A stretch of 64,000 nt of DNA from positions 10,230-74,229 of the forward strand of contig CAYXDO010000038.1 in NCBI GenBank assembly GCA_964463485.1, in the 5' to 3' direction. Position numbers and translations under genes: made by a program. The notes under the pieces are model-generated. The model saw only the letters and a program-made list of their open reading frames with translations. It did not search any database and was not told the DNA's origin. This document shows, one piece after another, positions 51,101 to 60,494 of the stretch. The first letter of the stretch is position 1. Each line of letters starts with the position of its first letter. Source of the DNA: CAYXDO01 sp964463485. Lineage in GTDB: Bacteria > Myxococcota > Kuafuiibacteriia > Kuafuiibacteriales > Kuafuiibacteriaceae.

Positions 51101-52111
51101 ATGAGGATCCAAAGGATTCCAGGGGCCACGCTCTCGTGGCTCGCAAACGAAGTGCGGAACCGAGTAGGCGCTCGACTCGGACAGGCACCGGGCACCGATG
51201 ACCTTCGGATCCTCCAGCTGAATGTCAAAAATTTCGGCTATCAGTTGGCGCTCGACATGGCGCCCTTTCTCGCCTGCGTGGACACCACAGGCGAACCGAG
51301 GCGTCGGAATCTCGTCAGCAAGCCGACTACCCAACAGGACGTCGAGAGTCCCTGGTTCATCTACTGGTGCGACGAGCTGCACGCCGTGCCGATTTATCAC
51401 CGCAAGCTGTGGGAATTTGCATTCTCTCTCCAGTCCCTGTTCGATGCTGACTTGTTGCGAGAGGGTGTAACAGGCATCGGTTTCGGTTGCGGCGAAGAAC
51501 CGCTCGCCTCTTACTTTGCCACGAAAGGCATGCGCGTGACCGTGACCGATCTGGCTCCGGAACGTGTCGCTGGCCTGGGTTGGGCCGAGACCGCACAGCA
51601 CGCCCGGACGATCGACCGGGCCTTTCACGAGCACCTCGTGTCGAAGGACATATTTGACCAACACGTCCGCCATCAGTTCGTGGACATGAACGCCATTCCT
51701 GAGTTCGAGGAAAAATTTGATTTCTGCTGGTCCATCTGCGCGCTGGAGCACCTTGGATCGATCGAAAGGGGTCTTGCTTTCATCGAGAAATCGCTGAGTG
51801 CTTTGAAACCGGGGGGTCTCTCGGTCCACACCACCGAGTACAACTATCTGCCGAGCGGCACGCTCGACGGCGGTCCGACGGTCCTTTTTCAGAAGCCGCA
51901 TTTCGAGGCACTTGCGGAGAGATTAGCGCGAAGAGGGCACCGGATGCTGGGGCCGGACTTCGATGCCGGCGATGGACCGATCGACCGATTCATCGACGTG
52001 CCTCCGTACACGTCGACCGGTGATTGGTCGGCCGGTGCGCACCTCAAACTGTCGGTCGGAGGTCATCCTTCGACCTGTTACGGCCTGATCATTCGCAAGG
52101 CCACGCGCTAG
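51101..52111 (+). CDS. SAM-dependent methyltransferase of the polysaccharide locus
   Basis: A 336-residue class I methyltransferase; ATG 51101 is preferred over an earlier in-frame ATG at 50831. The SAM-binding loop is GVTGIGFGCGEEPLASYFA, with TVTDLAPERV as the acidic second strand and FDFCWSICALEHLGSIERG as the post-II motif. Another recognisable block is KPGGLSVHTTEY. It may methylate a sugar or a nucleotide-sugar of the polymer. It is the first of four closely spaced plus-strand genes. Confidence 0.82.
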   Translation: MRIQRIPGATLSWLANEVRNRVGARLGQAPGTDDLRILQLNVKNFGYQLALDMAPFLACVDTTGEPRRRNLVSKPTTQQDVESPWFIYWCDELHAVPIYHRKLWEFAFSLQSLFDADLLREGVTGIGFGCGEEPLASYFATKGMRVTVTDLAPERVAGLGWAETAQHARTIDRAFHEHLVSKDIFDQHVRHQFVDMNAIPEFEEKFDFCWSICALEHLGSIERGLAFIEKSLSALKPGGLSVHTTEYNYLPSGTLDGGPTVLFQKPHFEALAERLARRGHRMLGPDFDAGDGPIDRFIDVPPYTSTGDWSAGAHLKLSVGGHPSTCYGLIIRKATR

Positions 52112-52114
52112 CGG

Positions 52115-53131
52115 ATGGGGCCGGGCCAGGGGACAGACTCTTCGATGCAAGTGCCCGAGCTCAGCGTCGTCGTTCCAGTCTACCGAAGCCAAGAAATCGT
52201 TCCTCGCCTCTGCCAGGCGTTGAGGGAGGCCCTCTCGCCCTATTCGTTCGAAATCATCCTCGTCAATGATCGCAGCCCAGACGGGTCTTGGAAGGCGATC
52301 GAACGCGAAGCCAGCGCCGACCATCGCATCGTCGGCATCAACCTCCGGATCAACGTGGGCCAGGATCGCGCGATCATGGCCGGCTTGAATCATGCTCGGG
52401 GCGAATTCACGGTAATCATGGACGATGATTTGCAGCACTTCCCCTCCGACATTCCGGCGCTCTATGAACGGATCAGGCAGGGGTACGACGTCTGCTACGC
52501 GAACTTTTTTCGAAAGCGCCAGACCCGCGTGAAGAACTTGGGCAGTTGGGCGGCCGGCAGGGTCGCCGAAGCGGTACTTCGAAAGCCTCGCGAGGTCTAC
52601 ATGTCGCCATTCAAGATCATTCGACGGGACGTGGTCGACGAAATCGTGAGGTATCGGGGCCCTTTTCCGTACATCGACGGGCTTTTGCTGCAAATCACCG
52701 ACAACATTTCGCAAATTACCGTCGAGCACCATGCCCGGCACTCGGGGCGCACGACTCACAACTTCTGGAAGCAGGCCCAGGTGTTTCTCAACCTGGCCAC
52801 GAATTTCTCCGTGTTGCCGCTTCGGTTCGTGACGTTGAGCGGAGTCGTGTTCGCGTTGTCTAGTTTTCTGCTCGGCGCATATTTTCTCCTGGTCTACCTG
52901 ACGAAGGGTGTTCAGGTCTACGGATGGACCGCTTTGATGCTCGTCGTGCTTTTTTTCGGCGGGGTCACGCTCGTATCTCTTGGGACGCTTGGTGAGTACC
53001 TCGCCCGGGTCCTGATGAACGTGAATCAGATTCCTCAGTTTGTCGTGAACGAGCGCGTGAACTTCGGGCGCAAGAGCGCCGAGCAACTCCCGGCCGACCC
53101 GGTCGACTGCCCAAATCGTGCGGCGGACTGA
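52115..53131 (+). CDS. Family 2 glycosyltransferase with membrane anchor
   Basis: A 338-residue GT2 of the polyprenol-sugar synthase type (like GtrB or DPM1). The N-terminal Rossmann part starts LSVVVPVYRSQEIVPRL, NDRSPDGSW binds the nucleotide, and the metal motif is IMDDDLQHFP (Asp103-105). Two C-terminal membrane segments (FVTLSGVVFALSSFLLGAYF, LMLVVLFFGGVTLVSLGTLG) anchor it. It would transfer a sugar to a lipid carrier in assembly of the polymer. It starts 3 bases after the methyltransferase stop and overlaps the next gene by 14 bases. Confidence 0.9.
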   Translation: MGPGQGTDSSMQVPELSVVVPVYRSQEIVPRLCQALREALSPYSFEIILVNDRSPDGSWKAIEREASADHRIVGINLRINVGQDRAIMAGLNHARGEFTVIMDDDLQHFPSDIPALYERIRQGYDVCYANFFRKRQTRVKNLGSWAAGRVAEAVLRKPREVYMSPFKIIRRDVVDEIVRYRGPFPYIDGLLLQITDNISQITVEHHARHSGRTTHNFWKQAQVFLNLATNFSVLPLRFVTLSGVVFALSSFLLGAYFLLVYLTKGVQVYGWTALMLVVLFFGGVTLVSLGTLGEYLARVLMNVNQIPQFVVNERVNFGRKSAEQLPADPVDCPNRAAD

Positions 53132-54521
53132 GTCGAGGCCAACGCGGGCCCTCGAGGCCGCTTACGCGGCGCTGGGCCGGTCGTCCAGCTTCACGGCCTG
53201 GACTCATTTCCAGCAACTCCAGGCCAATCAGTGGTTGTCTCACGAAGACCTGGAATCGATCCGCTGGGCCAAGATGCAAAGGTTGCTCGCTCACGCGAGC
53301 GAGATTCCGTTCTACCGGAGTCTGTGGCGCAGCGCAGGGGTCGACCCGCGCCGATTCGAGAAGATCCGGGATGTCGAAGATCTGCCCGTCGTGGGGCGGC
53401 GCGACCTCATGAAAGGGCAGGAGGAAGACGCTTTTCTCCTGAGCCGCCGACACGACTATGAGATGACCCACTCTTCGGGCACGACCGGCCCGCACGTTTA
53501 TCTTCCCTTCACGCGTAGCGACATGCAGGTGAAGTATGCTGGCTATTTGCGCGAGTTTTACGCGACCGATTGGCGACTAGGCGTCCGGTCCGCAGCGATT
53601 CACTATTCGGCTCATCCGGAATTCGCGGGGCGATACGTCGGCCGTCCCGACCACGACAACTTCGTGTTGCTTCGAACGCTCGTATTCCGGCTCGCGCATC
53701 GACGTATTTTGCTCAAACCCTATGCGAAGCCGGAGTCAGGCGACGACTGCGTCGCCGGCGAGTGGTACCGGGCGCTGCGCAAGCATCGGCCTTTTCTGCT
53801 CGAGAGCATGGATTTCGGGCTAGCCACACTTCACCACTACATTCGGGACCGAAATCTTCCTCCTCTTCGGATTCCGCGAACGATCGTGCTCGCGACACTC
53901 GCCCCTCGCTTCAGGAAGACGTTGGAGGCTGCGTTTTCGACGGAGATATTCAACCGCTATGGGCCCCATGAGATCGAGGGGGTCGCGTACGAGTGCCGTG
54001 AGCACCATGGAATGCACATGGCCGTCGACAGCGTCCACACGGAATTTCTGGATGACACCAACCGGCCGGTCGGCCCAAGTGAGAATGGGCGTATCATACT
54101 CACCGACCTGGATAGCAGGCTCATGCCACTCATTCGGTACGAGATTGGAGACGTGGGAAGTTACTTGGACGAACCCTGCGCGTGCGGCCGCGGATTTCCG
54201 CTCATGCAAGCAATCGCGTGCCGGACGCGCGACCTTTTCGTGACCGGTGACGGGCGGACGGCCGCTCCGTCGGCGATGGTCGCCGCGCTTCAGGACGATC
54301 CGGCGATCCGGATCTTTCAGATCGTCCAGCGCGGAGACGGGCAGATTGAGGCGCGGATTGTCCCCCTTTCGGGGTCGTGGACGAGCGAAAAGGAGCGCGA
54401 GATCCGGTCGAAGCTCCGGGCCGCCCTGCCGGGGAGCGACAAGGAGATCCGCGTCCTCGTGGTCCATACGGTCGAATTGGAACCAAACGGGAAATTTTGC
54501 TACGCGAAGAGAGTCGCCTAG
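53118..54521 (+). CDS. CapK-like adenylate-forming enzyme
   Basis: A 467-residue ANL-superfamily protein of the phenylacetate-CoA-ligase/CapK type. The phosphate-binding loop is HSSGTTGPH (about 118-126). RYGPHEIEGVAYECRE and ILTDLDSRLMPLIRYEIGD are the later adenylation motifs. In polysaccharide loci such enzymes activate an acyl group that is added to a sugar or secured as an amide. A CACGRGFP cysteine pair is typical of this subclass. It overlaps the GT2 gene by 14 bases and is followed 18 bases later by the aminotransferase. Confidence 0.85.
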   Translation: MRRTESRPTRALEAAYAALGRSSSFTAWTHFQQLQANQWLSHEDLESIRWAKMQRLLAHASEIPFYRSLWRSAGVDPRRFEKIRDVEDLPVVGRRDLMKGQEEDAFLLSRRHDYEMTHSSGTTGPHVYLPFTRSDMQVKYAGYLREFYATDWRLGVRSAAIHYSAHPEFAGRYVGRPDHDNFVLLRTLVFRLAHRRILLKPYAKPESGDDCVAGEWYRALRKHRPFLLESMDFGLATLHHYIRDRNLPPLRIPRTIVLATLAPRFRKTLEAAFSTEIFNRYGPHEIEGVAYECREHHGMHMAVDSVHTEFLDDTNRPVGPSENGRIILTDLDSRLMPLIRYEIGDVGSYLDEPCACGRGFPLMQAIACRTRDLFVTGDGRTAAPSAMVAALQDDPAIRIFQIVQRGDGQIEARIVPLSGSWTSEKEREIRSKLRAALPGSDKEIRVLVVHTVELEPNGKFCYAKRVA

Positions 54522-54539
54522 CGTACGAGGCTGAGAACC

Positions 54540-55664
54540 ATGCGCATTCCACTGAGTCGGCCCTCGTTAGGGGAGGCTGAAATCAACGCCGTCGGTGAGG
54601 TCTTCGACAGCGGCTGGCTGGGCGAAGGTGCTCAGACGGCTGAATTCGAGCGAAGGCTCGCTGAGTACACCGGCTCGCCCTTCGTCGTCGCGGTGAACAC
54701 AGGAACCTCTGCCCTGCATCTCGCGTTGAGTGTGCTGGGTGTGGGTCCGGGCGACGAAGTCGTCGTGCCGTCATTTACGTTCGCGAGCGATCCGGTGGCG
54801 GTCCTTCTGTGCGGTGCAACTCCCGTTTTCGCGGACATCGATCCACTCACCCTGAATCTCGATCCGAGCCATCTTGCTCCACTCATCACCTCGAGGACGC
54901 GGGCCATCATGCCCACCGATTACGCCGGCCTTCCCGCCGACGTCGAAAGCCTGCGACGAGTCATTGCGGGGCGGGACATCAGGATCGTCCGAGACGCAGC
55001 GCACTCGTTCGGTTCCCGAAGCCGAGGGCACGCCATAGGGCTGTGGTGCACCGAGGACGCGACATGTTTCAGTTTCGACGCGATCAAGAACCTCACGTGC
55101 GGAGAAGGCGGCGCCGTGCTCGTTGCGGACGGTGAGTTGGCCGAGACCCTCCGAAGAAAGAAGACTCTCGGCTTCCAGGCGGGCGCGCGAACCAGGGCGA
55201 TCGGAAGCCGTGCGAACGTTCGCGGGGTCGTCGAGCTGGGCTATCGATACCACATGAGCAACGTGAACGCCGCGATCGGGCTTGGGCAATTTCTTCGATT
55301 CCCGGACATAGTTGAGCGGAAGCGCGCCGTGGCCCGCCGATACGACGCCTTGTTGGCCGAGGTCCCGACGGTTCAGACCTTTGAGCGAGACTACGACGAC
55401 GTCGTTCCGTTCATTTATCCGGTCCGGACGCCGTCGTCGAAGCGGGACGGCTTGATCGAGCACTTTGCTCGAAACGGGATTCATGCAGATCTGCGCTATT
55501 CGCCGTGTCATCAAGAGCCTTTCTTCGTGCGGGAAGGGATCGCGCTTCCGACGACCGAGCAGATCACGCAGGAGCTCCTCTGTCTGCCGATCTACGCGGA
55601 CCTCGATCTGAGCTCGGTCGAGGAGATCGTCTCGATCATGAAGGCCTATCTGGCCGGTTGTTGA
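54540..55664 (+). CDS. DegT/DnrJ/EryC1/StrS-family sugar aminotransferase
   Basis: A 374-residue PLP enzyme that transaminates a nucleotide-linked keto-sugar. Motifs are NTGTSALHLAL (53-63), RDAAHSFGS (151-159) and the PLP lysine at SFDAIKNLTCGEGG (Lys183). The substrate-loop VRTPSSKRDGLIEHFARNGI follows. Together with the CapK-like enzyme this points to an amino-sugar that is then acylated. The start is ATG 54540; this is the end of the plus-strand run. Confidence 0.92.
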   Translation: MRIPLSRPSLGEAEINAVGEVFDSGWLGEGAQTAEFERRLAEYTGSPFVVAVNTGTSALHLALSVLGVGPGDEVVVPSFTFASDPVAVLLCGATPVFADIDPLTLNLDPSHLAPLITSRTRAIMPTDYAGLPADVESLRRVIAGRDIRIVRDAAHSFGSRSRGHAIGLWCTEDATCFSFDAIKNLTCGEGGAVLVADGELAETLRRKKTLGFQAGARTRAIGSRANVRGVVELGYRYHMSNVNAAIGLGQFLRFPDIVERKRAVARRYDALLAEVPTVQTFERDYDDVVPFIYPVRTPSSKRDGLIEHFARNGIHADLRYSPCHQEPFFVREGIALPTTEQITQELLCLPIYADLDLSSVEEIVSIMKAYLAGC

Positions 55665-55812
55665 GTCGCGGGGTGACTTGGCTTTCACGATCGGCAATTT
55701 TGCGGACATACTCGGTGACTTTGCTCCGGCGTCTTGCTCCTCGGCAGTGTCCTCGGCAGTGGGCCGTCATGAGGTGCAGGCCGAAGGTCGCTCCGAGAAC
55801 GACGCGGCGGTG
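55665..55812. other. Convergent intergenic region
   Basis: These 148 bases separate the convergent aminotransferase and glycosyltransferase genes. A TCCTCGGCAGTG repeat occurs twice in tandem-like spacing near 55749-55773. No clean terminator hairpin with a T run was seen. Confidence 0.35.
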
Positions 55813-57132
55813 TCAGTTGCGGGACGGAACACGACCAGCGCGCATAGCGCGCTCTAGAGCTGCTTCGTACCCTTCACGAAGTCGCGCTCCAAACGAGGCC
55901 GACGAGAATTGTGAGACCTGGCTCTTTCCCGCGTTCGACAAGCGCGCGCACAGGTCGTCATTGTTGACGACCGCGGTCATCGCCTCGCTGATCGAGCGCA
56001 CGTCGTACGGGTCGACGTAGACGGCGGCCTCGCCGCACACCTCCGGCAATGCCCCGGCTGACGTCGCGACGACTGGGCAACCGAGGTGCATGGCTTCGAG
56101 GGCAGGAAGGCCAAATCCCTCCGTCAGTGACGGACACACGAGAGCACGAGCGCCGACGAAAAGGCGCATGAGCATTGCTCGGCTCGAGAAGGGGACGCGG
56201 ACGATGTGCCGACGCCTCAGGGCGTTGGGGAGTAGACGTGTTTCACTTTCGACGAGCCACCCGTCCGGGCCTGCGATCACCAGGGGCATGGTGATGCGGC
56301 TGCTGAGGTACGCCTCGATGAGCCGGTGCACGTTCTTCTTGGGTTCGATGGCGCCGACGAACAGCAAATAGTTTCCGGGCGTCAGTCCGTGAGTGCGTTT
56401 CAGGAACGTCGCCAACTCCTCACGGTTCTGATTCTCGACGACGTCGCCGAGGTCGACGCTTTGGTAGGTCACGATGATTCGATCGGGGGGGACGTCGAAC
56501 AGCCGAACCAGGTCATCACGCGTCGACCTCGAGGTCGCAAACAGCATGTCGTAGCTGGTGACTATGCGCTGAACCAGACTTTCGTACTCGGTCTTCCGGT
56601 CGAGCGTGGTGAAAGGCAGTGTCATCGGAATCAGGTCGTGAATGGTGCAGACGCGCGCGACGCCCTTCATCGTGAGCGGCAGCGGGCACATCGTGTGAAA
56701 GACATCGACGGCGTCATCGAGGGCGACGGGCTGCAAAGTGCGGGTCATTCGAAAGCGCACGGAGGCGAGGTCGAACAGCCCCGAAGCGTTGTGAATACGA
56801 GCGGACCTGGGAAGGCGATGGCTGAGGTGGCGTCGATCCACGGTGCCAGTCGGCACCCGGCTGGCATGGCACGCCCCCGTGCTTCCCACGTTCGTCATCG
56901 CATGGAGAACGGTGGCCGCGCGGCCCGACGTGGGGCCGCGAAACGCATCGAAGAACCCGATTTCGGGATCTAACGTGCTCTTGCGTGTGGCCATCCCATA
57001 GATGGCATGCAGCTCCGCCCCCGTTCCTAGTAGCGCGCGCTCGAAATTGCGGGTGTAGGTGGCGATGCCGGTGCCCTCCGGCAGTCCAAGGTTATGAGCG
57101 TCGAAAGCGACTCGCAAGTGCTGCCCCACCAT
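55813..57132 (-). CDS. Group 1 (GT4) glycosyltransferase
   Basis: A 439-residue GT4 enzyme; start ATG 57132 avoids overlap with the upstream FkbM gene. The N-terminal domain starts LRVAFDAHNLGLPEGTGIAT, and the C-terminal domain has NYLLFVGAIEPKKNVHRLIE and the nucleotide-sugar motif PSLTEGFGLPALEAMHLGCP with the EX7E pair. It adds a sugar from a nucleotide donor with retention of configuration. It is the last gene of a minus-strand run that includes the FkbM methyltransferase. Confidence 0.9.
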   Translation of the reverse strand: MVGQHLRVAFDAHNLGLPEGTGIATYTRNFERALLGTGAELHAIYGMATRKSTLDPEIGFFDAFRGPTSGRAATVLHAMTNVGSTGACHASRVPTGTVDRRHLSHRLPRSARIHNASGLFDLASVRFRMTRTLQPVALDDAVDVFHTMCPLPLTMKGVARVCTIHDLIPMTLPFTTLDRKTEYESLVQRIVTSYDMLFATSRSTRDDLVRLFDVPPDRIIVTYQSVDLGDVVENQNREELATFLKRTHGLTPGNYLLFVGAIEPKKNVHRLIEAYLSSRITMPLVIAGPDGWLVESETRLLPNALRRRHIVRVPFSSRAMLMRLFVGARALVCPSLTEGFGLPALEAMHLGCPVVATSAGALPEVCGEAAVYVDPYDVRSISEAMTAVVNNDDLCARLSNAGKSQVSQFSSASFGARLREGYEAALERAMRAGRVPSRN

Positions 57133-57140
57133 CACCACTA

Positions 57141-58355
57141 TCAAGCCCTCGTGAACAGCACGTCGCAATGTTCGTGCGACAAGAGCTCGTCTAGGGCGAC
57201 TTGTTGGAGTGTCGAGGAGGTCGTGATGCGGTGGGCTCGAAATCCTTGATGCACGAGCAGCTCATAGAGTCTCGTGGCGCCGTCGCCATTCGGAGAAGAT
57301 CGCTCGAGCAACGAAGGCGCAAACTCCAACACGATCTGAATCGCACGGTTGTCGCGGAGGATCCGCTGAGCTCCCTTGAGAATGAATGGCTCGGCGCCTT
57401 CGGCGTCGATCTTCAGGAGGTCGATCCGGGTCCCCGGTGGGAAGTGCCCGTCGAGCGCGAGGGCATCGACTTCGACTTTCTCGATCGAATCGTGAAACGA
57501 CGCGGCGTCAGCCTCGGAAGCCCAGAGGCCCGCGGACCCCTTGTGTTTGCGGAACCGGTGAAAGGCAACTCGCTTTGATTCCTCGAGCACGGCCTTGGTG
57601 ACGATTTCGCAGCGAGATGTGAAGCCGTTCACGGCGACGTTTGCGTACAAGAACTCAGCGACTTCGAGCTGAGGCTCGAAGGAGTGCACGCGGCCGGCGG
57701 CGCCGACTGCGCCGGCGGCCAGCAGAGTGTAGTAACCAACGTTGGCTCCTACATCGACAACGATCATGCCGGGCCGCACGAGTTGAACGAAGATGTCCGT
57801 GATCCAAGGCTCCCATGTCCCGTCCAGCAGGATGTGCGGGGTGAGGCTGACGTCATGGGTATCGACGAACATCTTGTACCCATGCACCGTTTTCGTCAGC
57901 GCCCGGTGGTCACCGAGATAGATCGCCATGCGCGCGGGAGGGACGACGCTGGCGGACGGACGGGACGACTCGGCCTCACGCCCCGCCGAGTCCTGAACGC
58001 GGCTGCGTGACACCTTGCGGAGCGCCACGAGGAAAGACTGGTAATGCGGAGAGGTCAACACGCCTCCAGCCGTCGCCCCAGGCCGGAGTACGACGAATAC
58101 CTCGTTGGCAAATATCGGACGGAATCGAGTTGCGACATCCTTGAGCCAGACGGCGTCGATTTCGTCCAACAGACCCTTGTGCACGACGACCGCCGCGACG
58201 TCATCGACCACGAGGGCCCGGCAGCGCTTGTAGGAGACAATGCCCGGTACGAGCTCCGCGAACTCTGCCGGACCGATTACGCGCGCGGCCGGGAGACCCG
58301 CGCTCCGTAGGACTGCGGCGACCTCACACCAAAACTTGTCGTCGATGACACTCAT
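57141..58355 (-). CDS. FkbM-family methyltransferase with N-terminal extension
   Basis: A 404-residue protein; start ATG 58355 (MSVIDDKF) is preferred over 58439. The FkbM domain is in the second half: VDVGANVGYYTLLAAGAVG (from about 200) and RIDLLKIDAEGAEPFILKGA, the family's SAM and acidic motifs. FkbM enzymes usually O-methylate sugars or polyketides. Residues 1-130 form an additional domain without a recognised family (CRALVVDDVAAVVVHKGLLD). Methylation of the exported polymer is the most likely role. Confidence 0.85.
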   Translation of the reverse strand: MSVIDDKFWCEVAAVLRSAGLPAARVIGPAEFAELVPGIVSYKRCRALVVDDVAAVVVHKGLLDEIDAVWLKDVATRFRPIFANEVFVVLRPGATAGGVLTSPHYQSFLVALRKVSRSRVQDSAGREAESSRPSASVVPPARMAIYLGDHRALTKTVHGYKMFVDTHDVSLTPHILLDGTWEPWITDIFVQLVRPGMIVVDVGANVGYYTLLAAGAVGAAGRVHSFEPQLEVAEFLYANVAVNGFTSRCEIVTKAVLEESKRVAFHRFRKHKGSAGLWASEADAASFHDSIEKVEVDALALDGHFPPGTRIDLLKIDAEGAEPFILKGAQRILRDNRAIQIVLEFAPSLLERSSPNGDGATRLYELLVHQGFRAHRITTSSTLQQVALDELLSHEHCDVLFTRA

Positions 58356-58460
58356 AGCAGATTCATCGGTGCGGGCACGCTTCGCGCCGATGGCTTGGGC
58401 GCTCGGTAGCTTCGTGAATCCCTCGCGAGCGTGATCCAAGTTCGTGATCGTGCTGCATAG

Positions 58461-60494
58461 TCACTTCAGTCTTTCGATTCGGATCTTATTTACTTCCAGG
58501 CGGCCATGGCCAGAGTAATGAACCCTCACTTCGAGCACGCGCGGAGCGAAGAGGCGAAACGAGCCCGAAGCCGATCGATTCTGGTCCTCGATGACCCCGG
58601 AGTGGGCGACATCAAAACCCGTCGGATTCGGGGCGCCAGCTTTCCAATTCCAGGCCAAGACGTCCCAAGTCCCGACATGCCCATCCCCATTTCTGGCGAG
58701 ATAGTCAATCCCAAAGGCATACTCACCCGGTGGGAGCGCCAAGTACGGGCCGTGGCTGAGCGTCCCCTCCGGCGCGCCATCCGCCACTCGCGCCAACCCC
58801 CGAATGACGCCCGTTTTGCTGGGCAAAAAGGCAGCGAAAAACTCGGCCACGTCACCCGGTTTTCGGACCCGATTCATCAGGGTCGATTGCCGGAGGAACT
58901 GCTCGAACAGGACATCCTGCGTCCGATTGTAGACGAGAATGGTGTGAGGGTTGCACTCAAAAGTAGTCGCTGGCGGCCCAAAACGTTCGGCAATCAGGCC
59001 TTCGTCGAGCCGCCGCGCACGATTGATGGCGGTCTCCGTCTCGGTCACGACAAACTCGGGTTGGATGTCGAACCACGCTGAATTGTTGACCCAGTGGAGC
59101 GGAGACATGTCACGCTGCACCTGAACGACCTGGAGATCTCTTTTCGACATCATCGTGATAGGCCGAGCGGTCCAGTATTCGGCGACTCCATATTTGAGCC
59201 CCAACCGTGCAGCGTTCTCATCGACGCAGCGAACCCACGGCGGATAATACTCGGCGAAGAATTCCGTGAGAGTCGTGCGGGTGGGCAGAGACGTCGCGGA
59301 CGACAGCGTCGTCAGTGCCGTCACCACGACGACGGCAGACGAAAACGCGGGGTGGCGGATCGCTCCTTGCAGGTCCAGGACGAACGGAACACCCCACGCA
59401 GCCGGAAGAACGAAGGTTGGGATGAGATAGCGCAAGTCGGCCGTGTGAGCAAACACGCCGGTGGCAATCACCGAGATCCAGTTCGTCGCAAAGAGGAACA
59501 GGAAGTAGACCGGAAACAGCAACTGCCCCAGTCGTTGCGTCGGGTCGTCCAGAGACCCTCGCCGGATCGCCCGACCGACGATGAACGAACACAAGCCCAC
59601 AAACGCGGCGATCGTTGTCACGTGAAAAGGGTGGTCGGTCAGTAGGCCGAGCCACACCGTTCGAGCATTCTCGGCCGCTAGAGTCACTTTCGCGAATTGG
59701 AGATATCCTTCGAGGGCGCCGGTCTCCCCGACGATCCAACGACTCAGACCAAAGCCAATGGCCGCGCCGACGAGCGGCGTAACAACGGCCACAATCCAGC
59801 GGCGAACGCTGATCACTCGAAGCCAAAGTAAGACTGACAAGGTGAGGCAGAGCGGCGCAACGACCTGCGGGAGAAAGAGGCTATCACTCATCCCGACCGC
59901 GACTGAAACGAAACCGAGCCCTGCGACCATCGGGAGCCTTCTGGAGCCTTCCGAGGCCAGCCCGTGGGTCAGCGCGAGCACGTACGGGCTGGCGACAAAG
60001 ACCCCAACGTGCATTTCCGGCATCAGAATCCAAAACGAGTTGATGACCCACTCTTGGTCGAGCGCGAGTGCGATCGTCGCAGCCATGATCACGACCGTGC
60101 GGGTCGCCCGAGGACCATAGCGAGGAGTCAGGGTCTGCCGGCCGAGCGCGTAGACGCCCAACATGAAAAGAGTGAGCTGAACCAACCCGTAAGCGGCGTT
60201 TGCCGCATGAATGGAGGGAATGATTGCAGATATCAGGACAAAGAGAGTTGCATCCGGAAACCACTGCGGGGCGCCTGGATACCTCCATCCAGAAATATCG
60301 ACACCTCCCGCGAGATCGCGGTACAGCGAAGGAAGGTTGAGAAAGTCGGCGTTGTACGACATTTCGCGAACGTAGGGCAGAAATCGGCCATACACGCTCG
60401 CCAACGCAAGGCCGAGCCCAACCGACTGCAAGAGCACGATGGCGCGACCGAGGCTTCCGGACGGTCCGGGAAGATCACTGGGCCGTGAGCTCAA
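58461..60494 (-). CDS. GT-C-like polytopic membrane protein
   Basis: A 677-residue protein with about ten membrane segments in residues 1-410 (for example LGRAIVLLQSVGLGLALASVYG and WIVAVVTPLVGAAIGFGLS). An acidic first periplasmic loop (YNADFLNLPSLYRDL) fits the metal-binding loop of GT-C polyprenyl-sugar glycosyltransferases. The C-terminal 200 residues are soluble and beta-rich (GPYLALPPGEYAFGIDYLAR, FRLFAPRVLEVRVHYSGHG), like a carbohydrate-binding module. It overlaps the methyltransferase gene by an ATGA. The transferase assignment is an inference; no catalytic residue is proved. Confidence 0.7.
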   Translation of the reverse strand: MSSRPSDLPGPSGSLGRAIVLLQSVGLGLALASVYGRFLPYVREMSYNADFLNLPSLYRDLAGGVDISGWRYPGAPQWFPDATLFVLISAIIPSIHAANAAYGLVQLTLFMLGVYALGRQTLTPRYGPRATRTVVIMAATIALALDQEWVINSFWILMPEMHVGVFVASPYVLALTHGLASEGSRRLPMVAGLGFVSVAVGMSDSLFLPQVVAPLCLTLSVLLWLRVISVRRWIVAVVTPLVGAAIGFGLSRWIVGETGALEGYLQFAKVTLAAENARTVWLGLLTDHPFHVTTIAAFVGLCSFIVGRAIRRGSLDDPTQRLGQLLFPVYFLFLFATNWISVIATGVFAHTADLRYLIPTFVLPAAWGVPFVLDLQGAIRHPAFSSAVVVVTALTTLSSATSLPTRTTLTEFFAEYYPPWVRCVDENAARLGLKYGVAEYWTARPITMMSKRDLQVVQVQRDMSPLHWVNNSAWFDIQPEFVVTETETAINRARRLDEGLIAERFGPPATTFECNPHTILVYNRTQDVLFEQFLRQSTLMNRVRKPGDVAEFFAAFLPSKTGVIRGLARVADGAPEGTLSHGPYLALPPGEYAFGIDYLARNGDGHVGTWDVLAWNWKAGAPNPTGFDVAHSGVIEDQNRSASGSFRLFAPRVLEVRVHYSGHGRLEVNKIRIERLK

